A DNA stretch of 43,844 nucleotides from Psychrobacillus sp. BL-248-WT-3 (GCF_012843435.1 NZ_JABAFC010000030.1:1-43844), one strand, 5' to 3'; positions 1 through 8,307 are shown, counted from the stretch's first letter. Notes: generated by a model not told the origin, from the sequence alone. Program-made: numbers and translations.

Positions 1-81
1 ATCCCCTTAACGGATAAAGTAAGTATGTGTTTAGAATAAAGATAGTAATACATTTACACAAAATATTTTACATTCCCGACT

Positions 82-254
82 ATTGTTGTAAATTATGCCG
101 GAATTGTCGTAAATCTAGCTTGACGAGTTGAACTGGATTGCCATTGTAGTAAATTAGACGCTCATTGTAGTAATTTAGCTGCCTATTGTCGTAAATTTTA
201 CTTTGATTGTTGTAAATTATGTTTTGATTGTTGTAAATCTTGCTCGCTGAGTAA
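82..254. repeat. 21-bp-period repeat array A (about 8 units)
   Basis: A core close to ATTGTNGTAAATT starts at 82, 103, 143, 164, 185, 206 and 227. The spacing is exactly 21 bp, except for one 40-bp step that holds a decayed unit; a last degenerate unit follows near 248. The 8 or so bases between cores vary freely. The array lies beyond the terminator of the SLAP gene, and the rest of bases 1-396 shows no gene. The reading frame open on the minus strand here (80-274) is only the low-complexity translation of the array. The core resembles that of array D near 41.3 kb (GTNRTAAATYT is shared). Function unknown. Confidence 0.85.
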
Positions 255-355
255 ATGAGCTCATTGCCCTGCATGATTGATATTAATTATTTTACAATAT
301 TCTTACAATAAAGGGATTATATCATGAAATTTTGTCGCCAGTTATATCTTTCCCA

Positions 356-390
356 CAAAAAAACTCCCCACCATTGATTGGTGAGGAGTT
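356..390 (-). terminator. Intrinsic terminator of the SLAP-domain gene
   Basis: On the minus strand an 11-bp perfect stem (AACTCCTCACC paired with GGTGGGGAGTT, loop AATCAAT) is followed by a run of seven T. It starts just after the stop codon of the minus-strand gene ending at 397. Confidence 0.9.
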
Positions 391-396
391 CTTGGA

Positions 397-1230
397 TTAG
401 TTTTGTGGTGTTAGCTGAACATTCCAGCTTGAGAAATCTGGTGATTCTTTTTGGAATACGTTTTTCGGGAAGTGAAGACTTACTGGTCTAGCCTGATGAG
501 ATCCTACAGCAAATTGTTCTAATGGGAAGCCTAGTTTTGCAACTACATCGCCTGCCGCGTCTAATAGTTGAACTGGTAGGTTGCTGATAGTGATTTCTTC
601 TTTGTATCCGTTGCGTAGTACTACGTATACCTCGACGCCATCTTCTACTTCTGCAAAGTGAAAGGCATTAACTGATAAGGAGTTTTCTTCCACAGCCTCC
701 ATGGAAGCTAATGAAGCTTCAAGTGAAGCAATCTGCTCTGGAGATAGCCCATTAGACCAGTTCTCGTCTAATTGTAATGTAAAATCAGATACAACTGGTT
801 GCTGGTATTCAAATAGTACTTCGAATTCCATTTTGTCTTTGATTTCTTCCTCTGGCACTAGCAAGGAATCCTTGTCGAATTCAAAAATCCAAGGACGTGC
901 TCTTAAAGAGTTTAATAGACCGAATACCTCCATATTGAACTCCTTACGGGCTATATCGTTGCCATCCTTATCTCTAACTACTAATCTAATGACTTCCATA
1001 TTCAATGTTTTTTGTAGGGAGTGACGAATGATTGCAGTCATAATAAACCCGTTATCATTTTTATGCAATGCCACACCATGGATGTTAATTTGGTTTGGGT
1101 CTAATCCCTTAAGCTTATTGTGATAGTATTGGAAAACATAGCGCTCCTGTTGATCTAATTCCCATAGGTCACTGAACTCTAGTATTGTTTTCAATCTATT
1201 GGATGTCTTTGGTTGGTTTGGTTTAAACAT
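397..1230 (-). CDS. SLAP-domain protein, accessory Sec system S-layer assembly type
   Basis: 277 residues with two related beta-rich repeats: about 48-130 (NIHGVALHKNDNGF...) and about 185-265 (SVNAFHFAEVEDGVE...). Each carries the pattern 'V.LRNG.../I.RHS... + hydrophobic + D..G..VA/IA + F', with a short linker between, as in the duplicated SLAP domain of bacillus proteins that accompany SecA2 and S-layer export. No signal peptide or membrane segment is visible, so it probably acts in the cytoplasm or at the export site. No SecA2 gene is in the window, so the partner is inferred from family knowledge. The ATG at 1230 follows GAAGGGAA at good distance. The gene is monocistronic, with its own promoter-like sequence and terminator. 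Confidence 0.75.
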   Translation of the reverse strand: MFKPNQPKTSNRLKTILEFSDLWELDQQERYVFQYYHNKLKGLDPNQINIHGVALHKNDNGFIMTAIIRHSLQKTLNMEVIRLVVRDKDGNDIARKEFNMEVFGLLNSLRARPWIFEFDKDSLLVPEEEIKDKMEFEVLFEYQQPVVSDFTLQLDENWSNGLSPEQIASLEASLASMEAVEENSLSVNAFHFAEVEDGVEVYVVLRNGYKEEITISNLPVQLLDAAGDVVAKLGFPLEQFAVGSHQARPVSLHFPKNVFQKESPDFSSWNVQLTPQN

Positions 1231-1265
1231 GAAAACATTCCCTTCAAAATTCGAACTATATAGAC

Positions 1266-1292
1266 ATTATATCACAAAGACTACTATGATAA
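1266..1292 (-). promoter_or_regulatory. Probable sigma-A promoter of the SLAP-domain gene
   Basis: On the minus strand a perfect -10 TATAAT (complement of 1266-1271) lies 35 bp upstream of the start codon. A weak -35 candidate TTATCA is 15 bp further upstream (1287-1292), so the -35 assignment is uncertain. Confidence 0.4.
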
Positions 1293-1372
1293 TACTAGGT
1301 CATTCCTATGTATCTATTAAGTAGTATTGCAGGGATATTTATGTAAATGTGAAGTTGTTGCCTATGAAACAG

Positions 1373-1414
1373 AAAAAAGAAACCAAAATAGAAGCGTATT
1401 CTTATTTTGGTCTC
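1373..1414 (-). terminator. Intrinsic terminator of the acyl-CoA operon
   Basis: The minus strand reads GAGACCAAAATA, a 12-base loop, then TATTTTGGTTTC followed by TTTTTTC. It lies 15 bp beyond the stop codon of the acyl-CoA ligase gene and closes the eight-gene operon. Confidence 0.85.
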
Positions 1415-1429
1415 TTAGATTTTATTGAG

Positions 1430-3031
1430 TTATTCATTTTCTTTTTTCAGCAAACGTCTTAAAATTTTTCCGGAGCTTGTTTTTGGAAGTTCATTGATAA
1501 ATTCAACTTCACGAGGGTATTTGTATGCGGACATCCTTTCTTTGGCCCACTCAGTTATCTCTTCTTCGGTTGATTGCACTCCTTCTTCAAGGACAATAAA
1601 TGCTTTGACCGACTCGCCTCTAACCGGGTCCGGAACACCTATAACTGCCACTTGGTTAATCTTTTCATGTTGGGATAGCATTTTTTCCACTTCTTCTGGA
1701 TAAACACTATAACCAGAGCATTTAATCATTTCTTTTACTCTGCCTAGAAAGTAGAGAAAGCCATCCTCGTCGAACGTTCCAATATCCCCTGTAATAAAGT
1801 AATCATGGAAGAAAGATTTTTGTGTCTCCTCTTCTTTTCCTTTATATCCTTTGAAGACACTAGGTCCTTTTACAAGAATCATTCCTTGTTCACCTACTGC
1901 TTTATCTAAATGGTAATCTTCAAAATCTACCACTTTAATATCAGTATCAAATGTAGGCTTTCCAACTGAACCATAACGAATGTCGTCAGGCGGAGTCATT
2001 GTATTGCCAGTATGAGTTTCACTCATGCCGTATGCAAATTCCATTAGCGGCTTACCTGTTATAGATTCCCATTCGTCTGATATCTCTTTAGATAATTGAA
2101 CACCAAAACTGGTTACAATGTCTATCTTCAGATTACTAAAATCTATCCCCTTGATAGAAGGTTCCCTCAACATTTGAATATTCATCGGGGTTGTTGTGTA
2201 TAACACGGTTGCGTTATATTGTTCATATGCTTGAAGCATTCCTTTTGGATCGAAGCGTGTAAGGAGTACGACTGAAGCTCCTACCATCATAGCGCTTAGT
2301 AAACCGACTAATTTTCCAGCTATATGGAATATTGGCATGACACTGATATAAGTGTCCTCTTTTGTAAATCCGAAATTCTTGGCTACACAAGCTGCCTGAA
2401 ATTCTGAGTTTTGAAATGTGAGCATGGCGCCCTTTGGTGAACCGGTAGTACCAGAAGTATAGATGATTAGGCTTACATCTTCAGCCATATCTATTGTTGC
2501 ATTAACGTCCTTATTATACTGTTCATTCTGTAATATAGAAGACCAGTCATAGGTATCTTCCCATTGATTTTCTATAATCTGTTCTGGAAAATCTGGACAA
2601 GGGACGTCTGGCAAATAGTCCTTGTAGCTAGTAATTATTTTGCTCTCGACTTTAGTTTCTTCTTCTATTTTATAAAAAACTTCATATAGATCTGGAGTGG
2701 TGAATATAGCCTTTGCTTCCAGGTCATTGAGTTGGTACTTTAGTTCCCATTCTTTAAACATAGGATTACATGGTCCTGCTATTGCTCCTATCTTTTGTAT
2801 AGCAAAAAATGCAATAACATATTGAGGACAGTTTTGTAGAAAAAGTGCAACAGTATCGCCCTTCGTAATCCCCTGTTCGGTCAAAAAGCTTGCTACACGT
2901 TTAATAGAATCCCAAAGCTGCCCATAAGAGATTTCCTTACCATAAAAGTTAATCGCTGTTTTCTCAGGAGTTGTTTTTGCATGCTGCTCAATATATGAAT
3001 GGATTGGTTTGTTTTGTAGCACTAATTGCAT
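1430..3031 (-). CDS. Acyl-CoA synthetase (AMP-forming, long/medium-chain ligase-like)
   Basis: 533 residues, normal length for the ANL (acyl-adenylate) family. Forms acyl-CoA from a carboxylic acid, ATP and CoA. The P-loop-like motif YTSGTTGSPKGAML is at about 190-204. Then come the A5 motif YGMSETHTGNT, the A7/A8 region FITGDIGTFDEDGFLYFLGR, and the C-terminal catalytic lysine in PKTSSGKILRR (about 522). No signal peptide; cytoplasmic. It is the last gene of the operon, 8 bp after a crotonase gene, which fits loading of the acid imported by the GntP protein or released by the thioesterase. The chain specificity cannot be read from the sequence. ATG at 3031 follows GAAGGTAGGAA. Confidence 0.85.
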   Translation of the reverse strand: MQLVLQNKPIHSYIEQHAKTTPEKTAINFYGKEISYGQLWDSIKRVASFLTEQGITKGDTVALFLQNCPQYVIAFFAIQKIGAIAGPCNPMFKEWELKYQLNDLEAKAIFTTPDLYEVFYKIEEETKVESKIITSYKDYLPDVPCPDFPEQIIENQWEDTYDWSSILQNEQYNKDVNATIDMAEDVSLIIYTSGTTGSPKGAMLTFQNSEFQAACVAKNFGFTKEDTYISVMPIFHIAGKLVGLLSAMMVGASVVLLTRFDPKGMLQAYEQYNATVLYTTTPMNIQMLREPSIKGIDFSNLKIDIVTSFGVQLSKEISDEWESITGKPLMEFAYGMSETHTGNTMTPPDDIRYGSVGKPTFDTDIKVVDFEDYHLDKAVGEQGMILVKGPSVFKGYKGKEEETQKSFFHDYFITGDIGTFDEDGFLYFLGRVKEMIKCSGYSVYPEEVEKMLSQHEKINQVAVIGVPDPVRGESVKAFIVLEEGVQSTEEEITEWAKERMSAYKYPREVEFINELPKTSSGKILRRLLKKENE

Positions 3032-3039
3032 TATAGTTC

Positions 3040-3819
3040 CTACCTTCCTTTGAAGATTGAATTTCGTTTTTCTATAAATGCTTGTTTTCCCTCGGCATAA
3101 TCTGCTGTATGATAGGAGGCTAGTGTTGAATATGTTTGTACTTGAAATGCACTTTCTACGGTTAAACTTTCACTATTATGCATAGCCTTTTTCATTAAGC
3201 CAATTGCTCTTGTGGCACTTTTCGCTAAATGACTTGCTAGATCCCAAACCTCTTCATCCAATCGCTCTAGCTCAACGTGCTTATACAGCAGTCCCCAGTC
3301 ATTTGCTTCTTTTGTTCCAAACATCTCACCTAAAAAGAGGTACCGAGCTGCCCTATGATACCCTATACGTTTTTGCAAAAGGTATGTACCTGCAGAAATT
3401 CCTCTTAAAACGAAAGGAAGTCCAAACTTGGTTTCGTTCGAAGCAATGATAAAATCTGCCGCTAATGCAATTTCACATCCTGCTCCCAATGCATATTTAT
3501 GTGCCTTCACTATAATGGGTTTTTCTAAATTTTTCATAGCTAAAACCACAGCAGGATAACCATCAGAGTACTCGGTCAGTTTATCGGTAGGATTTGGATT
3601 TTTGTCTGTTCCCATATCAACAAGATCGTCACCTGCACAAAACGTCTTGCCTGTTCCTTCTATTATAATTACACGTACGTTATCGTCTTTTTTCGTTTCA
3701 TTTAAGCAGGAAATAAGGTCTGCAATCATATCATTATCTAATGCATTTAAGGCTGTCGGTCGATTAAGTATAATCCTTGCTATATTATCTTCTACTTTGT
3801 ATATAACTTTTGAGTCCAC
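3040..3819 (-). CDS. Crotonase-fold protein (enoyl-CoA hydratase/isomerase family), second catalytic Glu missing
   Basis: 259 residues, usual crotonase length. The oxyanion-hole segments are present (CAGDDL about 61-66; GAGCEIALAAD about 112-122). The first catalytic glutamate position of enoyl-CoA hydratase is kept (E116). The second, normally in a LPEV motif, is replaced by Phe (LPFVLRG, F136). By family knowledge a single acidic residue fits an isomerase or another crotonase reaction better than plain hydration. GTG start at 3819 with AGGAGGGAA upstream. It sits between a thioesterase gene and the acyl-CoA ligase, so a CoA-ester substrate is expected. Confidence 0.8.
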   Translation of the reverse strand: MDSKVIYKVEDNIARIILNRPTALNALDNDMIADLISCLNETKKDDNVRVIIIEGTGKTFCAGDDLVDMGTDKNPNPTDKLTEYSDGYPAVVLAMKNLEKPIIVKAHKYALGAGCEIALAADFIIASNETKFGLPFVLRGISAGTYLLQKRIGYHRAARYLFLGEMFGTKEANDWGLLYKHVELERLDEEVWDLASHLAKSATRAIGLMKKAMHNSESLTVESAFQVQTYSTLASYHTADYAEGKQAFIEKRNSIFKGR

Positions 3820-3830
3820 TGGATTCCCTC

Positions 3831-4229
3831 CTATTGCTCGTTATACAGATGTTTCACGAGCTCTTCTCTTATACTGTCAGGAATAACCTCACTCTTGTTT
3901 TCCTGTACATTATAGTTAACGTATATTGTAGTTGCTTGAACAGTTAGTTTATCTCCCTGCCATATTTCTTCATAAAGCTCTAGACTCGTGTTACCTATAC
4001 GTTTTACCCAACATTTAACTTCTACATCTTCTCCAAAGTAAATTTGGGCCTTGTATTCTACCGTAGTTTTAACGATAATCATTTTCCAGTTACTAAAGTT
4101 AAGATCAGGAGTGAATAAAGAGAAAAGCTTGTTTCTACCACCTTCTAGCCAAACTGGTACTGTGGTGTTATTTATATGACCTACTCCGTCTGTTTCCGAA
4201 ACTCGTGGTTCTATTATTGTTAAATACAT
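3831..4229 (-). CDS. Hotdog-fold acyl-CoA thioesterase (4-hydroxybenzoyl-CoA thioesterase/YbgC type)
   Basis: 132 residues, a single hotdog domain. The N-terminal segment has the family pattern ending in D..GHINN.....WLEGGR (about 14-32), which carries the long helix and the acidic/His catalytic neighbourhood of the FcbC/YbgC group. Expected to hydrolyse a short or medium acyl-CoA in the cytoplasm. It follows two other hotdog-fold genes in the same operon. ATG at 4229 follows AGAAGGGGGAG. The thioesterase role is inferred from the fold; substrate unknown. Confidence 0.7.
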   Translation of the reverse strand: MYLTIIEPRVSETDGVGHINNTTVPVWLEGGRNKLFSLFTPDLNFSNWKMIIVKTTVEYKAQIYFGEDVEVKCWVKRIGNTSLELYEEIWQGDKLTVQATTIYVNYNVQENKSEVIPDSIREELVKHLYNEQ

Positions 4230-4244
4230 TGTCTGCTCCCCCTT

Positions 4245-4622
4245 CTATATTTTATTGTTCAACATAACCCCCCATATCCCCTCTGCAACTGTCTGATTAT
4301 CTGCAAAAAGTTCAATATGAATATCATATACATATCTCTTTTTAATCTGTTTATCAAAATGAATACAGTACTTAAGGGAAATCGTTTCACCAATCTCTAC
4401 CTGTTTATTAAATTTCCATTTTTGACTCACTACCGCTACTAAATAGTCCTCTAGGTTAATTGTTCTGTTTAATATCCCAATCCCAACCATTACAAGCAGA
4501 CGGTTATCTACATAATCTATGGATTTTAACTTTTCATCACTTAATAATGAATGAAATAGAGCAACATCTGTTTGAAAAATTGTTCGTTCAATAGGAGTTA
4601 TTAATTGTTTAATAAAACTCAA
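4245..4622 (-). CDS. MaoC-like hotdog protein, possible dehydratase subunit
   Basis: 125 residues that fit a hotdog fold: a hydrophobic helix (about 43-53, LLVMVGIGILN) followed by strands with VEIGETISLKYCIHF, the 'proper limits of G-D/E' pattern common to MaoC-type proteins. It pairs with the preceding gene, 5 bp away, and both are half-size. By analogy with two-subunit MaoC dehydratases they may form a heteromer acting on enoyl/hydroxyacyl-CoA. TTG start at 4622; the nearest ribosome site (GGGAGG) is about 12 bp upstream, so translation may be coupled to the previous gene. The canonical D...N..H hydratase motif is not visible here. Confidence 0.5.
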   Translation of the reverse strand: MSFIKQLITPIERTIFQTDVALFHSLLSDEKLKSIDYVDNRLLVMVGIGILNRTINLEDYLVAVVSQKWKFNKQVEIGETISLKYCIHFDKQIKKRYVYDIHIELFADNQTVAEGIWGVMLNNKI

Positions 4623-4627
4623 AGCTA

Positions 4628-4990
4628 TTATATCCTCCCTTTATCACAGAAGATTAGGGATCCTTCCATAACCATTTCCTCTTCCAGTTTATAAACGTGA
4701 AAACTTAAGAGTTCACCTTTTAACTCATAAATAACATAAATTTTATCGCCTACGGTGACACTTCTCTTATAGGAACTTTCAAATTCAAGTATATGAGTAA
4801 AAGGTGATTCCTGTTTTTCTATTAGACAGATTGCTAGATTAAAGATAGTGTCACCGTGCAAAATAAAGTGTCTAAAGCTAGAGTTTTCCATGAAGGGCTT
4901 ATTGGAATGTAAATTTAAATCACCTTCCCATATCATAGGCAGCAACAGATGATATTCTGTGATTTCTAGCTGATTAGTTTGTTTCTTCAT
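4628..4990 (-). CDS. MaoC-like hotdog protein (FAS1-type dehydratase-like)
   Basis: 120 residues. The N-terminal part contains HFILHGDTIFNLAICL (about 41-56), which resembles the helix of MaoC/FAS1-like dehydratases where a conserved H..GD precedes the central helix. It then shows strands with VTVGDKIYVIYEL (about 79-91). Probably partners the next gene. Its start overlaps the stop of the 3-hydroxyacyl-CoA dehydrogenase gene by one base (TAATG), which suggests translational coupling. Expected role: hydration or dehydration of a CoA ester between the ligase and the dehydrogenase steps (inferred). Confidence 0.55.
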   Translation of the reverse strand: MKKQTNQLEITEYHLLLPMIWEGDLNLHSNKPFMENSSFRHFILHGDTIFNLAICLIEKQESPFTHILEFESSYKRSVTVGDKIYVIYELKGELLSFHVYKLEEEMVMEGSLIFCDKGRI

Positions 4991-5835
4991 CAGTTATATT
5001 CGTAGAACCCTTTGCCAGATTTTCTACCTAGCTTACCGGCCTCCACCATTCTTTTAAGTAGAGGACATGGTCGATATTTAGAATCTCCAAAACCTTCGTA
5101 AAGACTTTCAAGTGCATATAAAGTTGTATCCAATCCACATTCATCAGCTAGGCGTAATGGCCCTATTGGATGGTTAGCGCCTAGCTTCAATCCCCGATCT
5201 ACCTCTTCGGGATCTGTCCCCTCCATGACTAAAAATGCTGCCTCATTCATCATCGGTAATAAAATTCGATTGACGATGAATCCGGGATAATCCTGTGCAA
5301 TCACTGTTTCTTTATTGATAAACCTTCCAAATTCCTTTACTCTATTTAGAGTCTCTTCGGAGGTTTCTATGGATGTAATAATTTCTAATAGTTTCATAAT
5401 AGGAACCGGGCTGAAAAAATGCATACCAATTACTTTATCTGGTCTACTGGTTACTGATCCAATTGCAGCGATTGATAAGGACGACGTATTACTTGCCAAT
5501 ATAGCATTTGGTTGTACAATCTCATCAAGCTGCTTAAAAACATGTTGCTTTAATTCTAGTCTTTCAGGGACTGCTTCAATGACTAACTCTACATCTTTCC
5601 CATCAGAGATATTAGTTGAATATTGGATAGAAGCGTTTATTCTCTGTTCATCCTTGATTGTGTATCGTTCTCTCTTCAACATAGATTGAATGCTTTTATC
5701 GATAAAGTTTTTACCTTTGTTTAAGTCTTCCTCTGAGCGATCGGTTAAAATTACTGGTACACCGGCTAGAGCAAAGGCTTGAGCGATACCGCTTCCCATT
5801 AGACCTGCCCCTACAATCATTACCTTCTTCTCCAT
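4990..5835 (-). CDS. 3-hydroxyacyl-CoA (3-hydroxybutyryl-CoA type) dehydrogenase
   Basis: 281 residues, the size of the short single-function enzymes (Hbd/MmgB/PaaH group). The NAD-binding GAGLMGSGIAQAFALAG is at about 9-25. The NTSS motif (116-119) is followed by the catalytic histidine in GMHFFSPVP (H139). The C-terminal domain has NHPIGPLRLAD and ends with GRKSGKGFYEYN, a typical family ending. Oxidises 3-hydroxyacyl-CoA to 3-ketoacyl-CoA with NAD. No thiolase gene is in the operon, so the product must be cleaved elsewhere. ATG at 5835 follows AGGAAGTGAGG. About 120 bp separate it from the GntP gene, with no clear promoter. Confidence 0.9.
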   Translation of the reverse strand: MEKKVMIVGAGLMGSGIAQAFALAGVPVILTDRSEEDLNKGKNFIDKSIQSMLKRERYTIKDEQRINASIQYSTNISDGKDVELVIEAVPERLELKQHVFKQLDEIVQPNAILASNTSSLSIAAIGSVTSRPDKVIGMHFFSPVPIMKLLEIITSIETSEETLNRVKEFGRFINKETVIAQDYPGFIVNRILLPMMNEAAFLVMEGTDPEEVDRGLKLGANHPIGPLRLADECGLDTTLYALESLYEGFGDSKYRPCPLLKRMVEAGKLGRKSGKGFYEYN

Positions 5836-5954
5836 TTGTTTCGCCTCACTTCCTATAAGTTATTCGTTGATAAGAATGTTTTTACAGTTATTGCTCCCCC
5901 ATGTGCCTCTGCCTCTACAACTATAGTGTCCGCTCATTTAAGAAAACTCACTTG

Positions 5955-7253
5955 TTAAGGAAATAGGGTAAATAAAATTACCGCAAGCGCAGTTGCACAC
6001 ATTGTAAGCACTACGGCCATCAAGGCGACTGCAGGATAAGCTCGCTTAAAGGTTTCATGACTGATATTTCGAATGGTAGTAACGATATATCCATTATGAG
6101 GTAAAGAAGCAAGACCATCAGATGCCATTACGGAAACTCTATGAAGCGCTCCTGGATCTACTCCCATATTCAAATAGATTGGTGCCAAAATTGGAAGTGA
6201 AATTCCTAAACCACCGGACGCTGACCCTGTCAATCCAGCTATTAAATTGATACAAATAGCCATACTTAGCAATGGTGGGCCAGGTATTTCTAATACTGTT
6301 TCTACTATTTGATTGAATCCAGTCGTTAAGGCTGCAACCTTACCAAAGGCTATAACAGCACTGGTGTTACATATAGCGACGATTGCATCATTAGAACCCT
6401 TCCCTAACACTTCCCAGAAACCAGTGATAAACTTGAACATTGTCAAACAAGCAACGACTATTGCGCCTAATAGAGCTAGGATAGCAGCAGTATTGGCATC
6501 AAATAATTGTGAATACGTAACCATTCCGGCTACCACTACAACTACGGGTAACAATGCCACTACAATGTGTGGTAAATTTCTCTTGTTATCTTCATCAGTC
6601 TCCACATCTGAGTCGTATTTTTCAAACTTTTCTCCTTTTTTAACCGCATTTCTAATGAGTAGGTGAAGGAAAAAGGTACCTAAAGCAAAGTTAAATGCAG
6701 ACGCAATCATCCCAATCCAAAATCCCGAATAAGGCGTCGTTCCAAAAAATTCAGTAGGCATGATATTTTGGATTTCAGGTGAACCTGGCAAGAACATAGT
6801 AAAGGTAACCGAACCAAATACTAAAGCAGCAGGGATAAATCTCCGTGGTAAATTTGCATTTCTAAACAAAGATACTGCTAATGGATAGACAGCAAAACCT
6901 ACTACGAATAACGAAACGCCCCCATAAGTCATAATCGCACAAGCCAACACGACTGCCATTACAGCTCCCTTAGGACCAATAAGTTTCATAACCCATTCAG
7001 CAATTGCCTCTGCAGCACCTGTTTCTGCCATGACCTTTCCAAAGATAGCCCCTAATAGAAACAGTAAAAAGTATGTTGCAAAATAACCAGTAAATCCTTG
7101 CATATAAGTCCCTGTCATAGCTTCAATAATGTCTTGTCCAGAAGTCAGTGCAACAAAAGCACTTGCCGTAACAGCACTGATAATAATGTTAATTCCTTTG
7201 ACCGTCATATAAATCAGTATTGCTAAACCAATCAACAACATAAATACACTCAT
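5955..7253 (-). CDS. GntP-family permease (organic/hydroxy acid importer)
   Basis: 432 residues, very hydrophobic, about 12 membrane segments. One charged cytoplasmic loop is near 205-228 (KKGEKFEKYDSDVETDEDNK). GntP-like glycine/serine-rich stretches are seen, such as GLTGSASGGLGISLPIL (about 344-360) and SLPHNGYIVT. Members of the family carry gluconate or short hydroxy acids by proton symport; some bacillus members lie next to 3-hydroxybutyrate genes. Its place among acyl-CoA genes suggests a hydroxy-acid or short fatty-acid substrate here rather than gluconate (inference; no kinase gene nearby). ATG at 7253 follows AGGGGGATG. Confidence 0.85.
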   Translation of the reverse strand: MSVFMLLIGLAILIYMTVKGINIIISAVTASAFVALTSGQDIIEAMTGTYMQGFTGYFATYFLLFLLGAIFGKVMAETGAAEAIAEWVMKLIGPKGAVMAVVLACAIMTYGGVSLFVVGFAVYPLAVSLFRNANLPRRFIPAALVFGSVTFTMFLPGSPEIQNIMPTEFFGTTPYSGFWIGMIASAFNFALGTFFLHLLIRNAVKKGEKFEKYDSDVETDEDNKRNLPHIVVALLPVVVVVAGMVTYSQLFDANTAAILALLGAIVVACLTMFKFITGFWEVLGKGSNDAIVAICNTSAVIAFGKVAALTTGFNQIVETVLEIPGPPLLSMAICINLIAGLTGSASGGLGISLPILAPIYLNMGVDPGALHRVSVMASDGLASLPHNGYIVTTIRNISHETFKRAYPAVALMAVVLTMCATALAVILFTLFP

Positions 7254-7282
7254 CCTACATCCCCCTATCCATTTTTAGACCT

Positions 7283-8053
7283 CTAAAAAACTGGTTTTCT
7301 TTTCTCCATAAAAGCATTTATTCCCTCATAGGCATCCTCGTGATGAAAGGTTTTACAAAAAAGATCCGTTTCCCTTTGGATACCTGCATTAAAAGATTGT
7401 TCATATCCATGCTCCATGGAATCTTTAATATTTTTAATAGAATTCAATGATTTCTCAGCTAGCTTTATAGCCATTTGTACTGCTGTATCCATCCCAGATC
7501 CAGAAGATATTACCTTGTTGACTAAACCTATTGATAGCGCTTCTTTCGCGCTAATGCTATCTCCAAAAAACATTAATTCCTTAGCTTTTGGAATTCCTAT
7601 CAGTTTCGGTAATCTTTGTGTTCCACCTCCACCTGGGAAAATTCCAAGGTTGATCTCGGGCAGACCTATTCTCACATGCTCTTCGGCTATCCTAAAATCA
7701 CAGCTCAGAGCAAGTTCACAGCCCCCACCTAGTGTCAGACCATTCAACATAGCAATAGTTGGCTTTGATAATCTCTCAATATACTGAAAGAGTTGATGAT
7801 TTAGTGTCACATGCTCCACCATGTCATCTCTTCCAAGCCAGGTAGGAAATTCTTTAATGTCAGCACCTGCCATAAATGCTTTTTGTCCGGCCCCGGTTAA
7901 TATAATTGACCTTACATCCGTATCTTTCTCCATCTCACTAAATGCCTCTAACAAGCTCCGAGCTACTATACTGCTTAGAACGTTGACCGGTGGATTATCG
8001 ATTGTTAAAATGGCGACTTTATTGTTTATATTAATTTTAATGAGCTCGCTCAT
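7283..8053 (-). CDS. Enoyl-CoA hydratase (crotonase)
   Basis: 256 residues. Both catalytic glutamates are present: E113 in GGGCELALSCD and E133 in LPEINLGIFPGGGG. The oxyanion hole segment MAGADIKEF is also there, so it should be a competent 2-enoyl-CoA hydratase. It is the first gene of the eight-gene minus-strand operon, directly downstream of a strong promoter whose start site lies inside LacI-type operators. ATG at 8053 follows AAAGGAGAAGG. Confidence 0.9.
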   Translation of the reverse strand: MSELIKININNKVAILTIDNPPVNVLSSIVARSLLEAFSEMEKDTDVRSIILTGAGQKAFMAGADIKEFPTWLGRDDMVEHVTLNHQLFQYIERLSKPTIAMLNGLTLGGGCELALSCDFRIAEEHVRIGLPEINLGIFPGGGGTQRLPKLIGIPKAKELMFFGDSISAKEALSIGLVNKVISSGSGMDTAVQMAIKLAEKSLNSIKNIKDSMEHGYEQSFNAGIQRETDLFCKTFHHEDAYEGINAFMEKRKPVF

Positions 8054-8151
8054 AACAGCACCTTCTCCTTTTGTATTTCCTAAATCTATCAGGGTTATTT
8101 TCTTTATAATCTACATATCTCTTTTGTCCTTTCTATGTTATTTTTAATTAA

Positions 8152-8165
8152 TGAATACGTTTACA
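8152..8165 (-). promoter_or_regulatory. LacI/CcpA-type operator 1 of the acyl-CoA operon
   Basis: The minus strand reads TGTAAACGTATTCA, an imperfect 14-bp dyad with the central CG of LacI-family operators. It lies 20 bp (two helical turns) downstream of a second such site. It also matches the cre consensus of CcpA with one mismatch, so the binder may be the local LacI protein or CcpA. Confidence 0.6.
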
Positions 8166-8171
8166 TTTTTG

Positions 8172-8185
8172 TGTTGACGTTTGCA
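8172..8185 (-). promoter_or_regulatory. LacI/CcpA-type operator 2, overlapping the transcription start
   Basis: The minus strand reads TGCAAACGTCAACA (dyad around CG). It covers the predicted start site of the promoter at 8192-8220, a classic repressor position. Paired with the site at 8152-8165. Confidence 0.6.
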
Positions 8186-8191
8186 GAAATA

Positions 8192-8220
8192 AATATACTT
8201 TCTCTTCTGTAAGTTGTCAA
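8192..8220 (-). promoter_or_regulatory. Sigma-A promoter of the eight-gene acyl-CoA operon
   Basis: On the minus strand the -35 is a perfect TTGACA (complement of 8215-8220), spacer exactly 17 bp, -10 TATATT (complement of 8192-8197). The predicted start near 8185 falls in the operator pair. The leader to the first start codon is about 130 bases. With the lacI upstream signals this accounts for the 8054-8391 intergenic stretch. Confidence 0.8.
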
Positions 8221-8307
8221 CATTTTCTGAATTTTTATATTATATCATCCTTACTTTCAAATAATTCCTAAAAGCTCTAATATTTTTTGTGTCTAAATTT
8301 TTTATTA

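Noticed and set aside
80-274. A 64-residue Asn/Tyr-rich reading frame on the minus strand
   Set aside because: It is the translation of array A, with no ribosome site, and composition follows the DNA repeat.
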